50,639 bases of DNA from an uncultured Selenomonadaceae bacterium (GTDB lineage: Bacteria > Bacillota > Negativicutes > Selenomonadales > Selenomonadaceae). The notes under the pieces are model-generated. The model saw only the letters and a program-made list of their open reading frames with translations. It searched no databases and was not told the origin of the DNA. The first letter of the stretch is position 1. Every line of letters begins with the position of its first letter. Location of the stretch: NCBI GenBank assembly GCA_905233135.1, contig CAJOCQ010000019.1, positions 1-50,639 on the forward strand, in the 5' to 3' direction. Positions 23,154 to 32,233 of the stretch are shown piece after piece. A program made the position numbers and the translations under genes.

Positions 23154-25163
23154 ATGAATTTACGCTACATAAAAATTTTTTTGCTGTCGACAATTTTAAT
23201 GGCGGCGTTGGCAACTTCGGGCTGTCTTGAAGATATTGACGTTGAAACACCCGAGCATACTCAACCGCCCGCCCAACATTTCGCCGACACTTTTAAACCA
23301 GAAGATACTTGGCTGGTTTATTGGTACATTTGCGGCTCTAATCTTGAAAGCGAATACGGCTCCGCTTCAAAGGATATTCAAGAAATGTTGCAGGCGGAAC
23401 TCCCCGCCAACGTCAAAGTTCTGATTCAAGCCGGCGGCTCCAATGAATGGAAAAACGCTGTTATTAAATCAGGGGCTACAAATTTACTTTTGTACAGCTC
23501 GGACGGATTGCAGGAACTTGTTACCGCTGAAGACAGCGATATGGGCGAAGCTGAAACTTTGGCAACTTTCCTGCAATTCGGCAAAGATAATTTTCAAGCT
23601 GATCACCGCGTTTTTGTTTTTTGGGATCACGGCGGCGGCTCTGTTTTCGGTTTGTGTCATGACGAACGCACCGACAACCTTTTGACGCTTAACGAAGTGC
23701 GCGATGCCTTTGCCTCCGTTTTCGACGCCAACGAACAAAATCCGCCCTTTGAAGTTGTCGGCTTCGATACTTGTTTAATGGCTACTTACGAAATGGCTAA
23801 CACGCTTTACGGCTATTCGCATTATATGGTTGCCTCTGAAGAAGTTGAGCCGGGCAACGGTTGGGAATATACAAGTTGGCTGAAATCTTTGGGCGAAAAT
23901 CCCGCAATGAGCGGTGCGCGTTTAGGGCAAATTATTTGCGACAGTTATTATAAAGGTTGCGAAGATTCTTGGACTGAAGATACTGTTACCTTGTCAGTTG
24001 TCGATTTATCAAAATTGCCGAATTTGCGCACGGCTTATGAAAATTTTGGAATTGAAGCATTGAGACTTTCTGCGCAAAATCCCCGCCAATTCTTTGCACA
24101 ACTCGGGCGCAACGCCAAACATTCCGAAAATTACGGCGGCAACACCCGCGAAAACGGCTATTATGATATGGTCGATATTGGCGACTTGGCGGAAAACTCA
24201 AAAGATTTATTGCCGCAAACTTCAGCGACTTTAATTCGTGCGATTGATGAAGCCGTTGTTCACAAAGTGCAAGGACCTTACAGAACAAAGGGCGGCGGCA
24301 TTTCAGGCTTTTATCCTTATTCAGGCAACGACCAAATTTACACAATGTACACGCACATTAACACCGCGCCCGATTCTCAAAAATATTTGTACCATCACTT
24401 ATTGCGCGGCTCCATTCCCAACGACGCTAAACCAATTTTGGCTAATACGGGCTTGCAGGAATTGCCCCAACCTTTGGGCGGAAGTCTTTTCAACATTTCT
24501 GCTTTGGAAGATTTAAAAATTAAAATCGATAAACAAAACAACGCCTTCGTACAACTTACGCCCGAACAATTAGAAAATATTTCTCATATAAATTGCAACT
24601 TGGCTTACATTGACGCCGAAGAAGATATAATTTTATATCTCGGCAGCGACGCCAATGTTAAAATCGATTGGAAGAAAGGCACTGTTACAGATAACTTTGA
24701 CGCAACGTGGCCAATGCTCGACGGGCACCCCGTTTATATCGAAGTTACCGCCGTTCAAGACGATTATAATTTATATTCCATTCCGATAAAATTAAACGGC
24801 GTGCGCGTCAATCTTGAGGCAGCCTACCAATACAGCACCAACACTTATAAAATTCTCGGCGTGCGCGGCATTTCTTCCAACGGTATGGCTGACAAAAATT
24901 TAATCAAGCTCAAGGAAGGCGACACTATTACAACTTTGCATTACGGTATGACTGTAAGCGGCGACGATACAGATTTTACCGAAGTTGACGTTGATACTTT
25001 TACCGTTTCAAAAAATACAAATCTTGCCGACGAAAATATTGGCACGGGCGAATACCTTTACTGCTTTGAATTTGTCGCGCCCAATAACCAAAGTGCAACT
25101 TCTCAATTTATCAACTTCACTGTTGACGAAAACGGCGGCATTACCACGAGCGAAATTGAATAA
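23154..25163 (+). CDS. Lipoprotein peptidase of family C11 (clostripain-like)
   Basis: 669 residues from ATG 23154 (GGGAAGTGA upstream). The lipobox LATSGC puts a lipidated Cys at 24, so it is anchored in a membrane on the periplasmic or outer side. The caspase-like C11 domain (about 50-420) holds the His159-Cys207 dyad in FVFWDHGGGS and GFDTCLMA. The rest (about 430-669) is beta-rich, probably substrate or surface binding. C11 peptidases cut after Arg or Lys and mature by self-cleavage. Monocistronic by appearance. The murE promoter and a terminator-like hairpin begin 40 nt after the stop. Confidence 0.87.
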   Translation: MNLRYIKIFLLSTILMAALATSGCLEDIDVETPEHTQPPAQHFADTFKPEDTWLVYWYICGSNLESEYGSASKDIQEMLQAELPANVKVLIQAGGSNEWKNAVIKSGATNLLLYSSDGLQELVTAEDSDMGEAETLATFLQFGKDNFQADHRVFVFWDHGGGSVFGLCHDERTDNLLTLNEVRDAFASVFDANEQNPPFEVVGFDTCLMATYEMANTLYGYSHYMVASEEVEPGNGWEYTSWLKSLGENPAMSGARLGQIICDSYYKGCEDSWTEDTVTLSVVDLSKLPNLRTAYENFGIEALRLSAQNPRQFFAQLGRNAKHSENYGGNTRENGYYDMVDIGDLAENSKDLLPQTSATLIRAIDEAVVHKVQGPYRTKGGGISGFYPYSGNDQIYTMYTHINTAPDSQKYLYHHLLRGSIPNDAKPILANTGLQELPQPLGGSLFNISALEDLKIKIDKQNNAFVQLTPEQLENISHINCNLAYIDAEEDIILYLGSDANVKIDWKKGTVTDNFDATWPMLDGHPVYIEVTAVQDDYNLYSIPIKLNGVRVNLEAAYQYSTNTYKILGVRGISSNGMADKNLIKLKEGDTITTLHYGMTVSGDDTDFTEVDVDTFTVSKNTNLADENIGTGEYLYCFEFVAPNNQSATSQFINFTVDENGGITTSEIE

Positions 25164-25171
25164 AAAATTTA

Positions 25172-25231
25172 TTGTACTTTAATCATTTAAAAAGTTATAA
25201 TATCCCCCAAAACAAAGGGGGAATTTTTTTT
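25172..25231 (+). promoter_or_regulatory. murE promoter overlapping a terminator-like hairpin
   Basis: TTGTAC (25172-25177), 18 nt, TATAAT (25196-25201). Right after it CCCCC (25204-25208) can pair with GGGGG (25217-25221), followed by AA and a run of T reaching the TTG start. The GGGGG is also the murE Shine-Dalgarno sequence. Transcripts from the C11 gene would carry the whole hairpin and could stop or be silenced; transcripts from this promoter (+1 near 25208) lack the C arm and keep the ribosome site free. Confidence 0.55.
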
Positions 25232-26693
25232 GAGTAAAACGCTTGAAGAACTTTCGCTGCTCGTACAGGGTACAAAAATTATCGGCAACGGCGAAGTTTT
25301 AATTACGGGGATTGAACACGATTCAAGAAAAATCACGGCAGGAAATTTATTTGTCTGTATGGAAGGTGCGCATTTCGACGGGCATAATTTTATAAATTCG
25401 GCGGTTGAAGCGGGCGCGGTTGCAATTCTTACCACGCACGAAAATATTAACCTGCCGCCAAATGTTTCGGCGTTGGTTGTTCCTGATATGTTAAAAACTT
25501 TGGCGGTTATCGTGCCGTATTTTTACGATTTCCCCGCAAAAAAAATGCGCGTCATCGGAATTACCGGCACCAACGGCAAAACTACCACAACTTATTTAAT
25601 CCGTGAAATTTTGACTCGCGCAGGTTTCAAAGTCGGTTTAATCGGTACAATTCAAATGCTTATCGGCGAAGAAAAATTTCCCGTCCACAATACAACGCCA
25701 AACGTTATGGATTTACAAAAAACTTTTGCCGAAATGTTAAGCAAAAATGTTCAGTATGTGGTTATGGAAGTTTCAAGCCACGCAATAGCCGAAAATCGAA
25801 TTGCGGGGATTGATTTTAACGTTGCAGTTTTTACAAACTTGACTCAAGATCATTTGGACTATCATAAAACTATGGAAAATTACCGCAACACTAAGGCGAA
25901 ACTTTTTGCGCGGGCGAAAGATTTTGTTATTGTGAATGTTGACGACGCGGCGGGCGCGATTATGCTCGATAATGCAACTTGCCAAAAAATTACTTACAGC
26001 ATTGAAAAAAATTCTGACCTTCGCGCAGAAAATGTTGACGTACACGCGGGCGGCACAAGTTTTACTGTCAATAATTTAAATTTGAATTTACACTTGACAG
26101 GCAAATTTAACGTCTACAACGCCCTCAGCGCGGTTGCAGTTGCACGCGCGGAAAATATATCAAACGACACTGTCAAGGCGGCTCTGGAGTCATTTAAAAG
26201 CGTTTCAGGGCGTTTTGAAAGAGTTTATGCCGACATTCCCTTTACAATTATTGTTGACTACGCGCACACCCCCGACGGCGTTAAAAATGTTATCGAAACT
26301 GCGCGGCAAATTGTCAAAAATAAAATTATTACGGTTTTCGGCTGCGGCGGCGACAGGGATAATACAAAGCGTCCTGTTATGGGCAGACTTGCGGCTGAAC
26401 TTTCAGATATTGTCATTGCAACTTCAGATAATCCGCGCAGTGAAAATCCCGAATCAATCCTGCGCGAAATTGAAGTTGGTATCAAAGAAAAAATTGGCGG
26501 CAAGCAATATGAATGTATTCCCGACAGAAAAGCCGCAATTTTCCGCGCGGTTGAAATTGCAACGGCGGGCGATATTATTTTAATTTTGGGCAAAGGGCAC
26601 GAAAATTATCAGATTCTGCGCGACAAAACTATTCATTTTGACGATAAAGAAATTGCGTTGCAAGCAGTAGAAAATATTTTAAAAAAACATTAA
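25230..26693 (+). CDS. murE: UDP-MurNAc-L-Ala-D-Glu:meso-diaminopimelate ligase
   Basis: 487 residues, start TTG 25230. Mur-ligase architecture: N-terminal UDP-binding domain (to about 105), ATP-binding domain with GITGTNGKTTTT (110-121) and the carbamylated-Lys region NYRNTKAKLF, and a C-terminal domain with DNPRSE (400-405). The DNPR motif marks meso-DAP rather than lysine as substrate, giving a DAP-type wall. It adds the third residue of the peptide stem in the cytoplasm. It starts the murE-murF-mraY segment of a division/cell-wall cluster, which here is split by repeat elements. Confidence 0.96.
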   Translation: MSKTLEELSLLVQGTKIIGNGEVLITGIEHDSRKITAGNLFVCMEGAHFDGHNFINSAVEAGAVAILTTHENINLPPNVSALVVPDMLKTLAVIVPYFYDFPAKKMRVIGITGTNGKTTTTYLIREILTRAGFKVGLIGTIQMLIGEEKFPVHNTTPNVMDLQKTFAEMLSKNVQYVVMEVSSHAIAENRIAGIDFNVAVFTNLTQDHLDYHKTMENYRNTKAKLFARAKDFVIVNVDDAAGAIMLDNATCQKITYSIEKNSDLRAENVDVHAGGTSFTVNNLNLNLHLTGKFNVYNALSAVAVARAENISNDTVKAALESFKSVSGRFERVYADIPFTIIVDYAHTPDGVKNVIETARQIVKNKIITVFGCGGDRDNTKRPVMGRLAAELSDIVIATSDNPRSENPESILREIEVGIKEKIGGKQYECIPDRKAAIFRAVEIATAGDIILILGKGHENYQILRDKTIHFDDKEIALQAVENILKKH

Positions 26694-26696
26694 AGA

Positions 26697-26895
26697 ATTG
26701 GTGCGCAGGGATGCGCACCCTTCCCGCGTATGCAATGCGATGAGTAAGAGCATTGCTCCGCGTGATGCGATTTTAGCGGGTCTCCGACTACGCACGCGCT
26801 TAAAAGCACTTTTCTTTTGTTACTTGCGCGGCTTGCGTAGCAAGGCGTGCTCTTTAGTACTTTTTTGCTTCGGAAAAAGAAAAGTAAATTTAAAA
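26697..26895 (+). repeat. Structured intergenic repeat, diverged copy E
   Basis: Fills the gap between murE and murF. It starts with a GGTGCGC/TGCGCACC hairpin (26700-26720) and ends with a GTACTTTTTTGCTTCGGAAA-AAGAAAAGTA-type inverted repeat (about 26855-26886). The middle differs from copies A-C. The tail lies about 43 nt before the murF ATG, the same placement as in the other copies. A reading frame of 72 codons here is low-complexity repeat sequence without a ribosome site. Confidence 0.6.
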
Positions 26896-26929
26896 AAATT
26901 AATTATAAATATTTAACGGAGAAAAATTT

Positions 26930-28282
26930 ATGACAAAATTAAATTTGCAAGAAATTATAAAAGCTACAAACGCAGATTCAAATTCTGCCGAAAATATATT
27001 TTTTGAAGGCGTAACAACTGACAGCCGCAAAATTACAAAGGGCGTTTTATTCGTGGCGTTAAAAGGCGAAAAATTTAACGGCGAAGACTTCGCGCAGGAC
27101 GCACTTAACAAAGGCGCGGCGGCTGTTCTTGTCAGTAAAACCGCGCCGAATTTTGACGGCGTAACTTTGAAGGTTGACGACACTTTGACGGCTTATCAGC
27201 AAATTGCAAAATCTTGGCGTGAACGTTTTCAAATTCCCGTCGTTGCAATTACAGGATCCAACGGCAAAACTACTACCAAAGATTTAACAGCCGCCGTTTT
27301 AAGTTCGCTCGGCAAAGTTTGCAAGACTTCAGCAAATTTTAATAATGAAATCGGCGTACCAATGACGCTGCTTGAAATTGACGAAACGCACAAAGCCGCC
27401 GTCGTTGAAATTGGAATGCGCGGACTTCATCAAATCGAAACTTTGGCGCAGTACGTCAAGCCGAATATTGGAATTGTTATTAATGTCAACGAAACGCACA
27501 TTGAAATTTTAGGCTCGATTGAAAATATTGCACGCGCGAAGGGCGAATTGGTGCAGGCAATTCACGGCGGCACAGTCATTTTGAACGCGGATAATTTTTA
27601 TACTGCCGAAATGAAAAAATTTGCCAATCCCGGCACAAAAATTTTGACTTACGGGATTGACAACGCCGCAGATTTAACCGCCGAAAATATTTCAGTCAGC
27701 GGCAATTCAACGCTTTTTGATTTACGTTACAACGGCGAAATTTTTAATTTTGAAATTCCGATAATCGGGCGTCACAACGTTTCAAACGCGCTCGCGGCAA
27801 TAGCGGCGGGTTTAAGCGTCGACTTGACGATTGACGAAATAAAACGCGGTATTTCTTCTTTGGTAACAACGAAAATGCGCCTTGAAGTTATCAGACGCAA
27901 CGGCTTAACGCTGATTAATGACGCCTACAACGCAAGCCCCGCTTCAATGCAAGCCGCAATTCAAACTGTCGCCGAAATTTATTCTAACAGAAAAATTGCA
28001 ATGTTGGGCGATATGTTGGAGCTCGGCGAAATTTCTGAAAAAGTTCACAGGGAAGTTGGCGCACAACTCGTCGAAAATAATTTTGACACGCTGATAACTT
28101 TGGGCGAATTGGGAAAATTTATTGCCGCAGGTGCAAAGGACGCAGGCTTGAAAAATATTTTTTCTTTCGACACGCACGAAGACGCCGCAAAAAAAATTCT
28201 TGAAGTTGCAAAGGCGGGCGATGTGATTTTATTCAAGGCGTCGCACGGTATGCACTTTGAAAAAATTATCGAGCTTATTTAG
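26930..28282 (+). CDS. murF: UDP-MurNAc-tripeptide:D-Ala-D-Ala ligase
   Basis: 450 residues. Mur-ligase domains in order: TTDSRKITKGVLFVALKG in the N-terminal domain, ATP site AITGSNGKTTTKD (about 105-117), TSANFNNEIGVPMTLL typical of MurF, and a C-terminal domain with NDAYNASPASM and LGDMLELGE. It completes the pentapeptide precursor in the cytoplasm. CGGAG precedes the ATG. The TAG stop is formed by the first bases of heptad hairpin H2, so the native stop may have been displaced slightly. Its neighbours murE and mraY have the usual order. Confidence 0.96.
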   Translation: MTKLNLQEIIKATNADSNSAENIFFEGVTTDSRKITKGVLFVALKGEKFNGEDFAQDALNKGAAAVLVSKTAPNFDGVTLKVDDTLTAYQQIAKSWRERFQIPVVAITGSNGKTTTKDLTAAVLSSLGKVCKTSANFNNEIGVPMTLLEIDETHKAAVVEIGMRGLHQIETLAQYVKPNIGIVINVNETHIEILGSIENIARAKGELVQAIHGGTVILNADNFYTAEMKKFANPGTKILTYGIDNAADLTAENISVSGNSTLFDLRYNGEIFNFEIPIIGRHNVSNALAAIAAGLSVDLTIDEIKRGISSLVTTKMRLEVIRRNGLTLINDAYNASPASMQAAIQTVAEIYSNRKIAMLGDMLELGEISEKVHREVGAQLVENNFDTLITLGELGKFIAAGAKDAGLKNIFSFDTHEDAAKKILEVAKAGDVILFKASHGMHFEKIIELI

Positions 28283-28353
28283 GTGTTAGGTGTTAGGTTT
28301 TAGGTGTTAGCAAAAATTTCTAGCACCTAGAACCTAGAACCTAATACCTAAAA
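28281..28353. repeat. Heptad-repeat hairpin H2
   Basis: Left arm 28281-28311 has four TAGGTGT/TAGGTTT-type units. The right arm (about 28321-28353) carries four matching CTAGAAC/CTAGCAC/CTAATAC units. They pair over about 33 bp with one mismatch and several G-T pairs around a loop of about 9 nt. It lies between murF and mraY. Compared with H1 it has one extra 7-nt unit in each arm. Confidence 0.85.
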
Positions 28354-28374
28354 TCGACCGAAGGGAGATTTTGA

Positions 28375-29346
28375 ATGATATTGAGCACTTTGTCAGGTAT
28401 AATATTCGCCGCAGTCATTGCCGCCTTTGTTGTGCTGATTATTGGACCTTTCGCAATTCCAATGTTGCACAAATTAAAATTCGGGCAAAGTATCCGCACC
28501 GAAGGACCGAAAAGCCACCAAGTTAAAAGCGGTACGCCGACAATGGGCGGAATTTTTATGATAATCGGAATTGTCGCGGCAACGCTTGCCTGCGCCGAAA
28601 TTAACACGCAAATTTTGTTGGCGTTATTTATTTTGTTGGGGCACTTTGTTTTGGGATTTTTGGACGATTATATTAAAGTTGTCAAGAAAAGAAATTTGGG
28701 ACTTAAGGCGCGGCAAAAACTTTTTGGACAAATTTTAATTTCAATCGTAACAATTTATTTTGCAACTGAAGAATTGGGAATTCAAACAACTTTATGGGTT
28801 CCAATAATCGGCGAAAGTTACGATTTGGGCGCGCTTTATTATGTTTTAGTTTTGTTGGTAATAGTCGGCGCGTCAAACGCAGTAAATTTAACTGACGGCT
28901 TGGACGGATTGGCGTCGGGGTGTATGGCTATTGCGTCGAGTTGCTACGCGGTAATTTGCATAATTACGGGACATTATGAACTTGCAATTTTCTGCGCGGC
29001 AATAGTCGGCGCGTGTTTAGGTTTTTTGAAATTTAATTTTCATCCTGCAAAAATTTTTATGGGAGATACAGGCTCGCTTGCATTGGGCGGCGCATTTGCG
29101 GCAATGGGAATTTTAACACATACAGAATTATTGTTGCCGATAGTAGGATTGGTTTTCGTCTGCGAAGCATTGTCGGTAATTTTGCAGGTAATTTCATTTC
29201 AAACAACGGGCAAAAGAATTTTCAGAATGGCTCCGCTGCACCATCATTTTGAATTGGGCGGCTGGAGTGAATTAAAAGTTGTCTTTGTATTTTGGGTGGC
29301 GGGATTAATTTTCGGCGTCGCAGGATTAATTATTTTGAATAATTAA
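28375..29346 (+). CDS. mraY: Phospho-MurNAc-pentapeptide transferase MraY
   Basis: 323 residues, about ten membrane helices. Motifs: GPKSHQVKSGTPTMGGI, the Mg-binding LDDYIKV with RNLGLKARQKL, NAVNLTDGLDGLASG, FMGDTGSLALGG and the APLHHHFELGGW end loop. It transfers phospho-MurNAc-pentapeptide to undecaprenyl phosphate to make lipid I. GAAGGGAG precedes the ATG. It follows murF across hairpin H2 and ends at a bidirectional terminator; murD, ftsW and murG do not follow in this window. Confidence 0.96.
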   Translation: MILSTLSGIIFAAVIAAFVVLIIGPFAIPMLHKLKFGQSIRTEGPKSHQVKSGTPTMGGIFMIIGIVAATLACAEINTQILLALFILLGHFVLGFLDDYIKVVKKRNLGLKARQKLFGQILISIVTIYFATEELGIQTTLWVPIIGESYDLGALYYVLVLLVIVGASNAVNLTDGLDGLASGCMAIASSCYAVICIITGHYELAIFCAAIVGACLGFLKFNFHPAKIFMGDTGSLALGGAFAAMGILTHTELLLPIVGLVFVCEALSVILQVISFQTTGKRIFRMAPLHHHFELGGWSELKVVFVFWVAGLIFGVAGLIILNN

Positions 29347-29380
29347 AAAAAATCAGCCGTCCATTTCGGGCGGCTTTTTT
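29345..29380. terminator. Bidirectional terminator between mraY and the AT3-CapA-SGNH gene
   Basis: AGCCGTCC (29355-29362) pairs with GGGCGGCT (29368-29375) with one imperfect position, with T-runs on both strands. It serves two converging genes. Confidence 0.8.
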
Positions 29381-32223
29381 TATTTGGCAGAAAGTACAGC
29401 CGTTGCATAAAGTTCAACGCCTTTATCTGAGTTCGGGTGAATGAAATCAACAAGATAATTTTTTTGCGGAAAAATTTTCAAGTGCGCGTCAATATATGGA
29501 TTGGGATTTATAAAAAGTTCGCCCTGCGCACTGCACCAATTTTTCAATGCATCAGAATATAATTCGTTGAGTTTAATTTTTTCTTCAAAAGGCAACGCGC
29601 TTACAAAATCGCCGTCAGTCGAAGTCCACGCCGCAATAAAAATGAATTTTGAATTGGGAATTTTGGCGCGTATTCCGTCACGAAGTTTTTGCAGATTGTT
29701 AATATATTCTTCGGGCGTCATTGCGCAAATATTTTCGTCACGGTATCTTATATCGTTTGTACCGACTGCAACAACAAATAAATCTGCGCCCGTTTGAATC
29801 ATTTCGTCAAGGCGTTCAAGTAAAATTTTTGTCGTTGCGCCGCCTTGAGAAATATTAAAAATTTTCCCGCGCACTAAATTTTCAAGCGGTTCAAACCACG
29901 CAACGCCGCCGTTTTTTGTACCTTCAGTCAAACTGTCGCCAATAAAACAAACATTTTCAGCCGCCGTCAAAGTTTTGTAAAAATCGCCGCGCATTTCGTC
30001 AGAAATTTCCAGCGGCTTAACTTTTTCCCTCATAAAACCACTTTCATTAAACAAATATTTTTCCTGATTAAAATCAATTTCCGCGCCGAGCATAACTTTT
30101 GTAACGTGTTTTAAAATTTCTTCGACGCGCGCAAAATCATTTGTACTTAATTCGCCGCGCAATTTTTCATTAGTAAAAATTTCATTAACAGGCAAAGCGC
30201 AATAATTGCCGCTAATTTTAGATTGAGTCCAAAGCGGGATAATCGAGCCGCCGATAATTTTTTTGGTTGCGCGGTCAACATAAACTTCAACCATTGCGCT
30301 TGCGTCGCCGTTATATTCACGATAAATATTGGCGAAATTGCCGGGCGAAAACAGCGTAAAATTTTTCCCTTTAAACTCAACAGGTTGCACCGAATGTGTA
30401 TGGTCGCCCAAAATTATATCCGCGCCAAAATCTGTAAAAATTTTTTGCCACGTCCTTTGAAATTCGTCGGGAATATCTGAAAATTGCGTTCCCCAATGTG
30501 GCAGAACAATTATTAAATCGGGCTTGAAACTTTTTGCAAAATTAAAATCTTCCTCCACAGATTTTTTAACCTTGTCAAAATTCGGCGAATCCGCGCCGAC
30601 AATAAACGAACTTACAAAAGAATTTTCATTAATAAGCGCATCAGTATCATAATTATTTGTGCCGTAAGTATAAGCCAAAATCGCAAACTTAATCCCGCCG
30701 CGTTCCAAAATTTTCACGGAATTATTTTTTTTATCGTCAACGCTTGAATATGTGCCGATAAAATCAATTTGCTTTTCGTTAAAAATTTTAATGGTCCTGC
30801 GCACGCCTTCAATTTCCATATCAAGCAAATGATTGTTCGCAGTGGTTACTAAATCGAAGCCTGCATTTTTTACGGCGTCTGCAAATTCGTCGGGAAAATT
30901 CAAATAAAGTTTTTTGCCGTCATCAAAATTACTTTGTGAAAAATTTTTAGCCGTGCCGCCGAGTGGTCCTTCAAATACTCCAACAGCTAAATCTGCGCGA
31001 GAAATATAAGGCGTTGCATACTCAAAAATTTCTGCAAAATCGTAAACGTTGCCCTTTAAACCGCGTTTAACTTGGTCTTCCAATAAAATTAAATCGCCGC
31101 AAAATAAAATTTTGAACGAGTTATTAAAGCGTGCAACTGTTTCAGAATCTGCCGCGCGGTAAATTTTATCGGCTTGACGTTGGTTGCTGAAATATCCGAT
31201 TAGCGGCAAACACATTACCAACAGTACAAACACTGAAAAAATAATTCTGAATACCGCGCCGTTAATAGTCGTCAATGATTCAACAATATTGTTTAAAAAT
31301 TTTTTCAGCGCGTTGCTTACAATTTCTGAACCCAAAATAACCGTCATCAGAAAAGTTGCAATAATTGCCGCGCCAATTTGAAATTCTGAAGTCGAAAAAC
31401 TTTCCGAAAACCAAATTGTAAACGGTCTGTGCAAAAGATAAATCGCCAAAGAATTTCTGCCGGCTTGCGTCAACAGCGGAATATTTTTTTCAACCGAACA
31501 AATTAATAAAGTTAAAATCGCCAAAATCGAAACTGCCAAAATTGAAATTCGTCCAAATAAGCCGCTTATATTTTCGTAACTGCTCGGCAAAATTTCTTTG
31601 TCCGTCAAATTAAATGTTTCGTGCAAAAAGACACTCGCGCAGATTGTCAAAATTAACAGAATTAAACCGCGCGGGAAAAATTTTTTCGCTTGAATTTTCT
31701 CTGACATTTCGTGCGAAAATAAATATCCCGCCATAAAATACGGGTAAAAGGCAACTATTTTTACTGCCGCAAAAGTCATATTTATATCTGCCCAAAATCC
31801 CGAAATCAACGAAATTAAAATTAAATGCGGTAAAATATTTCGTACACGTTCAATAAGCGGAATCGACAAACGCCAAAAAATCAGTGCGAAAAGATACCAC
31901 GCCGAAAAATACGGTTTAACCGCCGAAGGAAAAACGCCCGCCGAAAATATTTCACGCAACATAAAAAATCCGTTCAGCAGAATAAATGCAACAAGTAAAT
32001 TCATTATCGAAAAAAACGATTGAGAATTTTTACTCTTGCTGAAAAATCCAGATACAAATACAAACGCCGGCATATGGAACATATAAATTGCATCAACTAA
32101 AAAATCATTGAGCGGCGAATTTTGCAGGGCAAATAAACAATGTGCAAATACTACAAGCATTATCAAAAAGCCCTTGATATTGTCCCAATATGCCGAGCGT
32201 GAATTAATTGTAAAATTTTTCAT
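29380..32223 (-). CDS. Three-domain surface protein: AT3 acyltransferase, CapA-like metallophosphatase, SGNH hydrolase
   Basis: 947 residues in one frame. Residues 1 to about 345: acyltransferase_3 membrane domain with about ten helices, starting RSAYWDNIKGFLIMLVVFAH and FHMPAFVFVSGFF. Residues about 370-690: CapA/PGA-cap phosphoesterase fold with metal-binding motifs CGDLIL (376-381), ANNH (462-465), LPHWG (574-578) and GDHTH (606-610). Residues about 755-947: SGNH/GDSL esterase with Ser764 in GDSLTEG, GTND (821-824) and Asp926/His929 in DFIHPN. OafA-type AT3-SGNH proteins O-acetylate surface sugars; the inserted CapA domain is unusual. Starts 10 nt after the GH13 gene. Confidence 0.85.
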   Translation of the reverse strand: MKNFTINSRSAYWDNIKGFLIMLVVFAHCLFALQNSPLNDFLVDAIYMFHMPAFVFVSGFFSKSKNSQSFFSIMNLLVAFILLNGFFMLREIFSAGVFPSAVKPYFSAWYLFALIFWRLSIPLIERVRNILPHLILISLISGFWADINMTFAAVKIVAFYPYFMAGYLFSHEMSEKIQAKKFFPRGLILLILTICASVFLHETFNLTDKEILPSSYENISGLFGRISILAVSILAILTLLICSVEKNIPLLTQAGRNSLAIYLLHRPFTIWFSESFSTSEFQIGAAIIATFLMTVILGSEIVSNALKKFLNNIVESLTTINGAVFRIIFSVFVLLVMCLPLIGYFSNQRQADKIYRAADSETVARFNNSFKILFCGDLILLEDQVKRGLKGNVYDFAEIFEYATPYISRADLAVGVFEGPLGGTAKNFSQSNFDDGKKLYLNFPDEFADAVKNAGFDLVTTANNHLLDMEIEGVRRTIKIFNEKQIDFIGTYSSVDDKKNNSVKILERGGIKFAILAYTYGTNNYDTDALINENSFVSSFIVGADSPNFDKVKKSVEEDFNFAKSFKPDLIIVLPHWGTQFSDIPDEFQRTWQKIFTDFGADIILGDHTHSVQPVEFKGKNFTLFSPGNFANIYREYNGDASAMVEVYVDRATKKIIGGSIIPLWTQSKISGNYCALPVNEIFTNEKLRGELSTNDFARVEEILKHVTKVMLGAEIDFNQEKYLFNESGFMREKVKPLEISDEMRGDFYKTLTAAENVCFIGDSLTEGTKNGGVAWFEPLENLVRGKIFNISQGGATTKILLERLDEMIQTGADLFVVAVGTNDIRYRDENICAMTPEEYINNLQKLRDGIRAKIPNSKFIFIAAWTSTDGDFVSALPFEEKIKLNELYSDALKNWCSAQGELFINPNPYIDAHLKIFPQKNYLVDFIHPNSDKGVELYATAVLSAK

Positions 32224-32233
32224 CGTTACTTTT

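Noticed and set aside
26698-26916. 72-codon frame between murE and murF
   Set aside because: It lies wholly in repeat copy E, has no ribosome site and has Arg/Leu-rich low-complexity sequence.
21191-28353. Possible short CRISPR-like arrays at the heptad repeats
   Set aside because: The 7-nt units are contiguous, have no spacers and pair as a hairpin; no cas gene is present.
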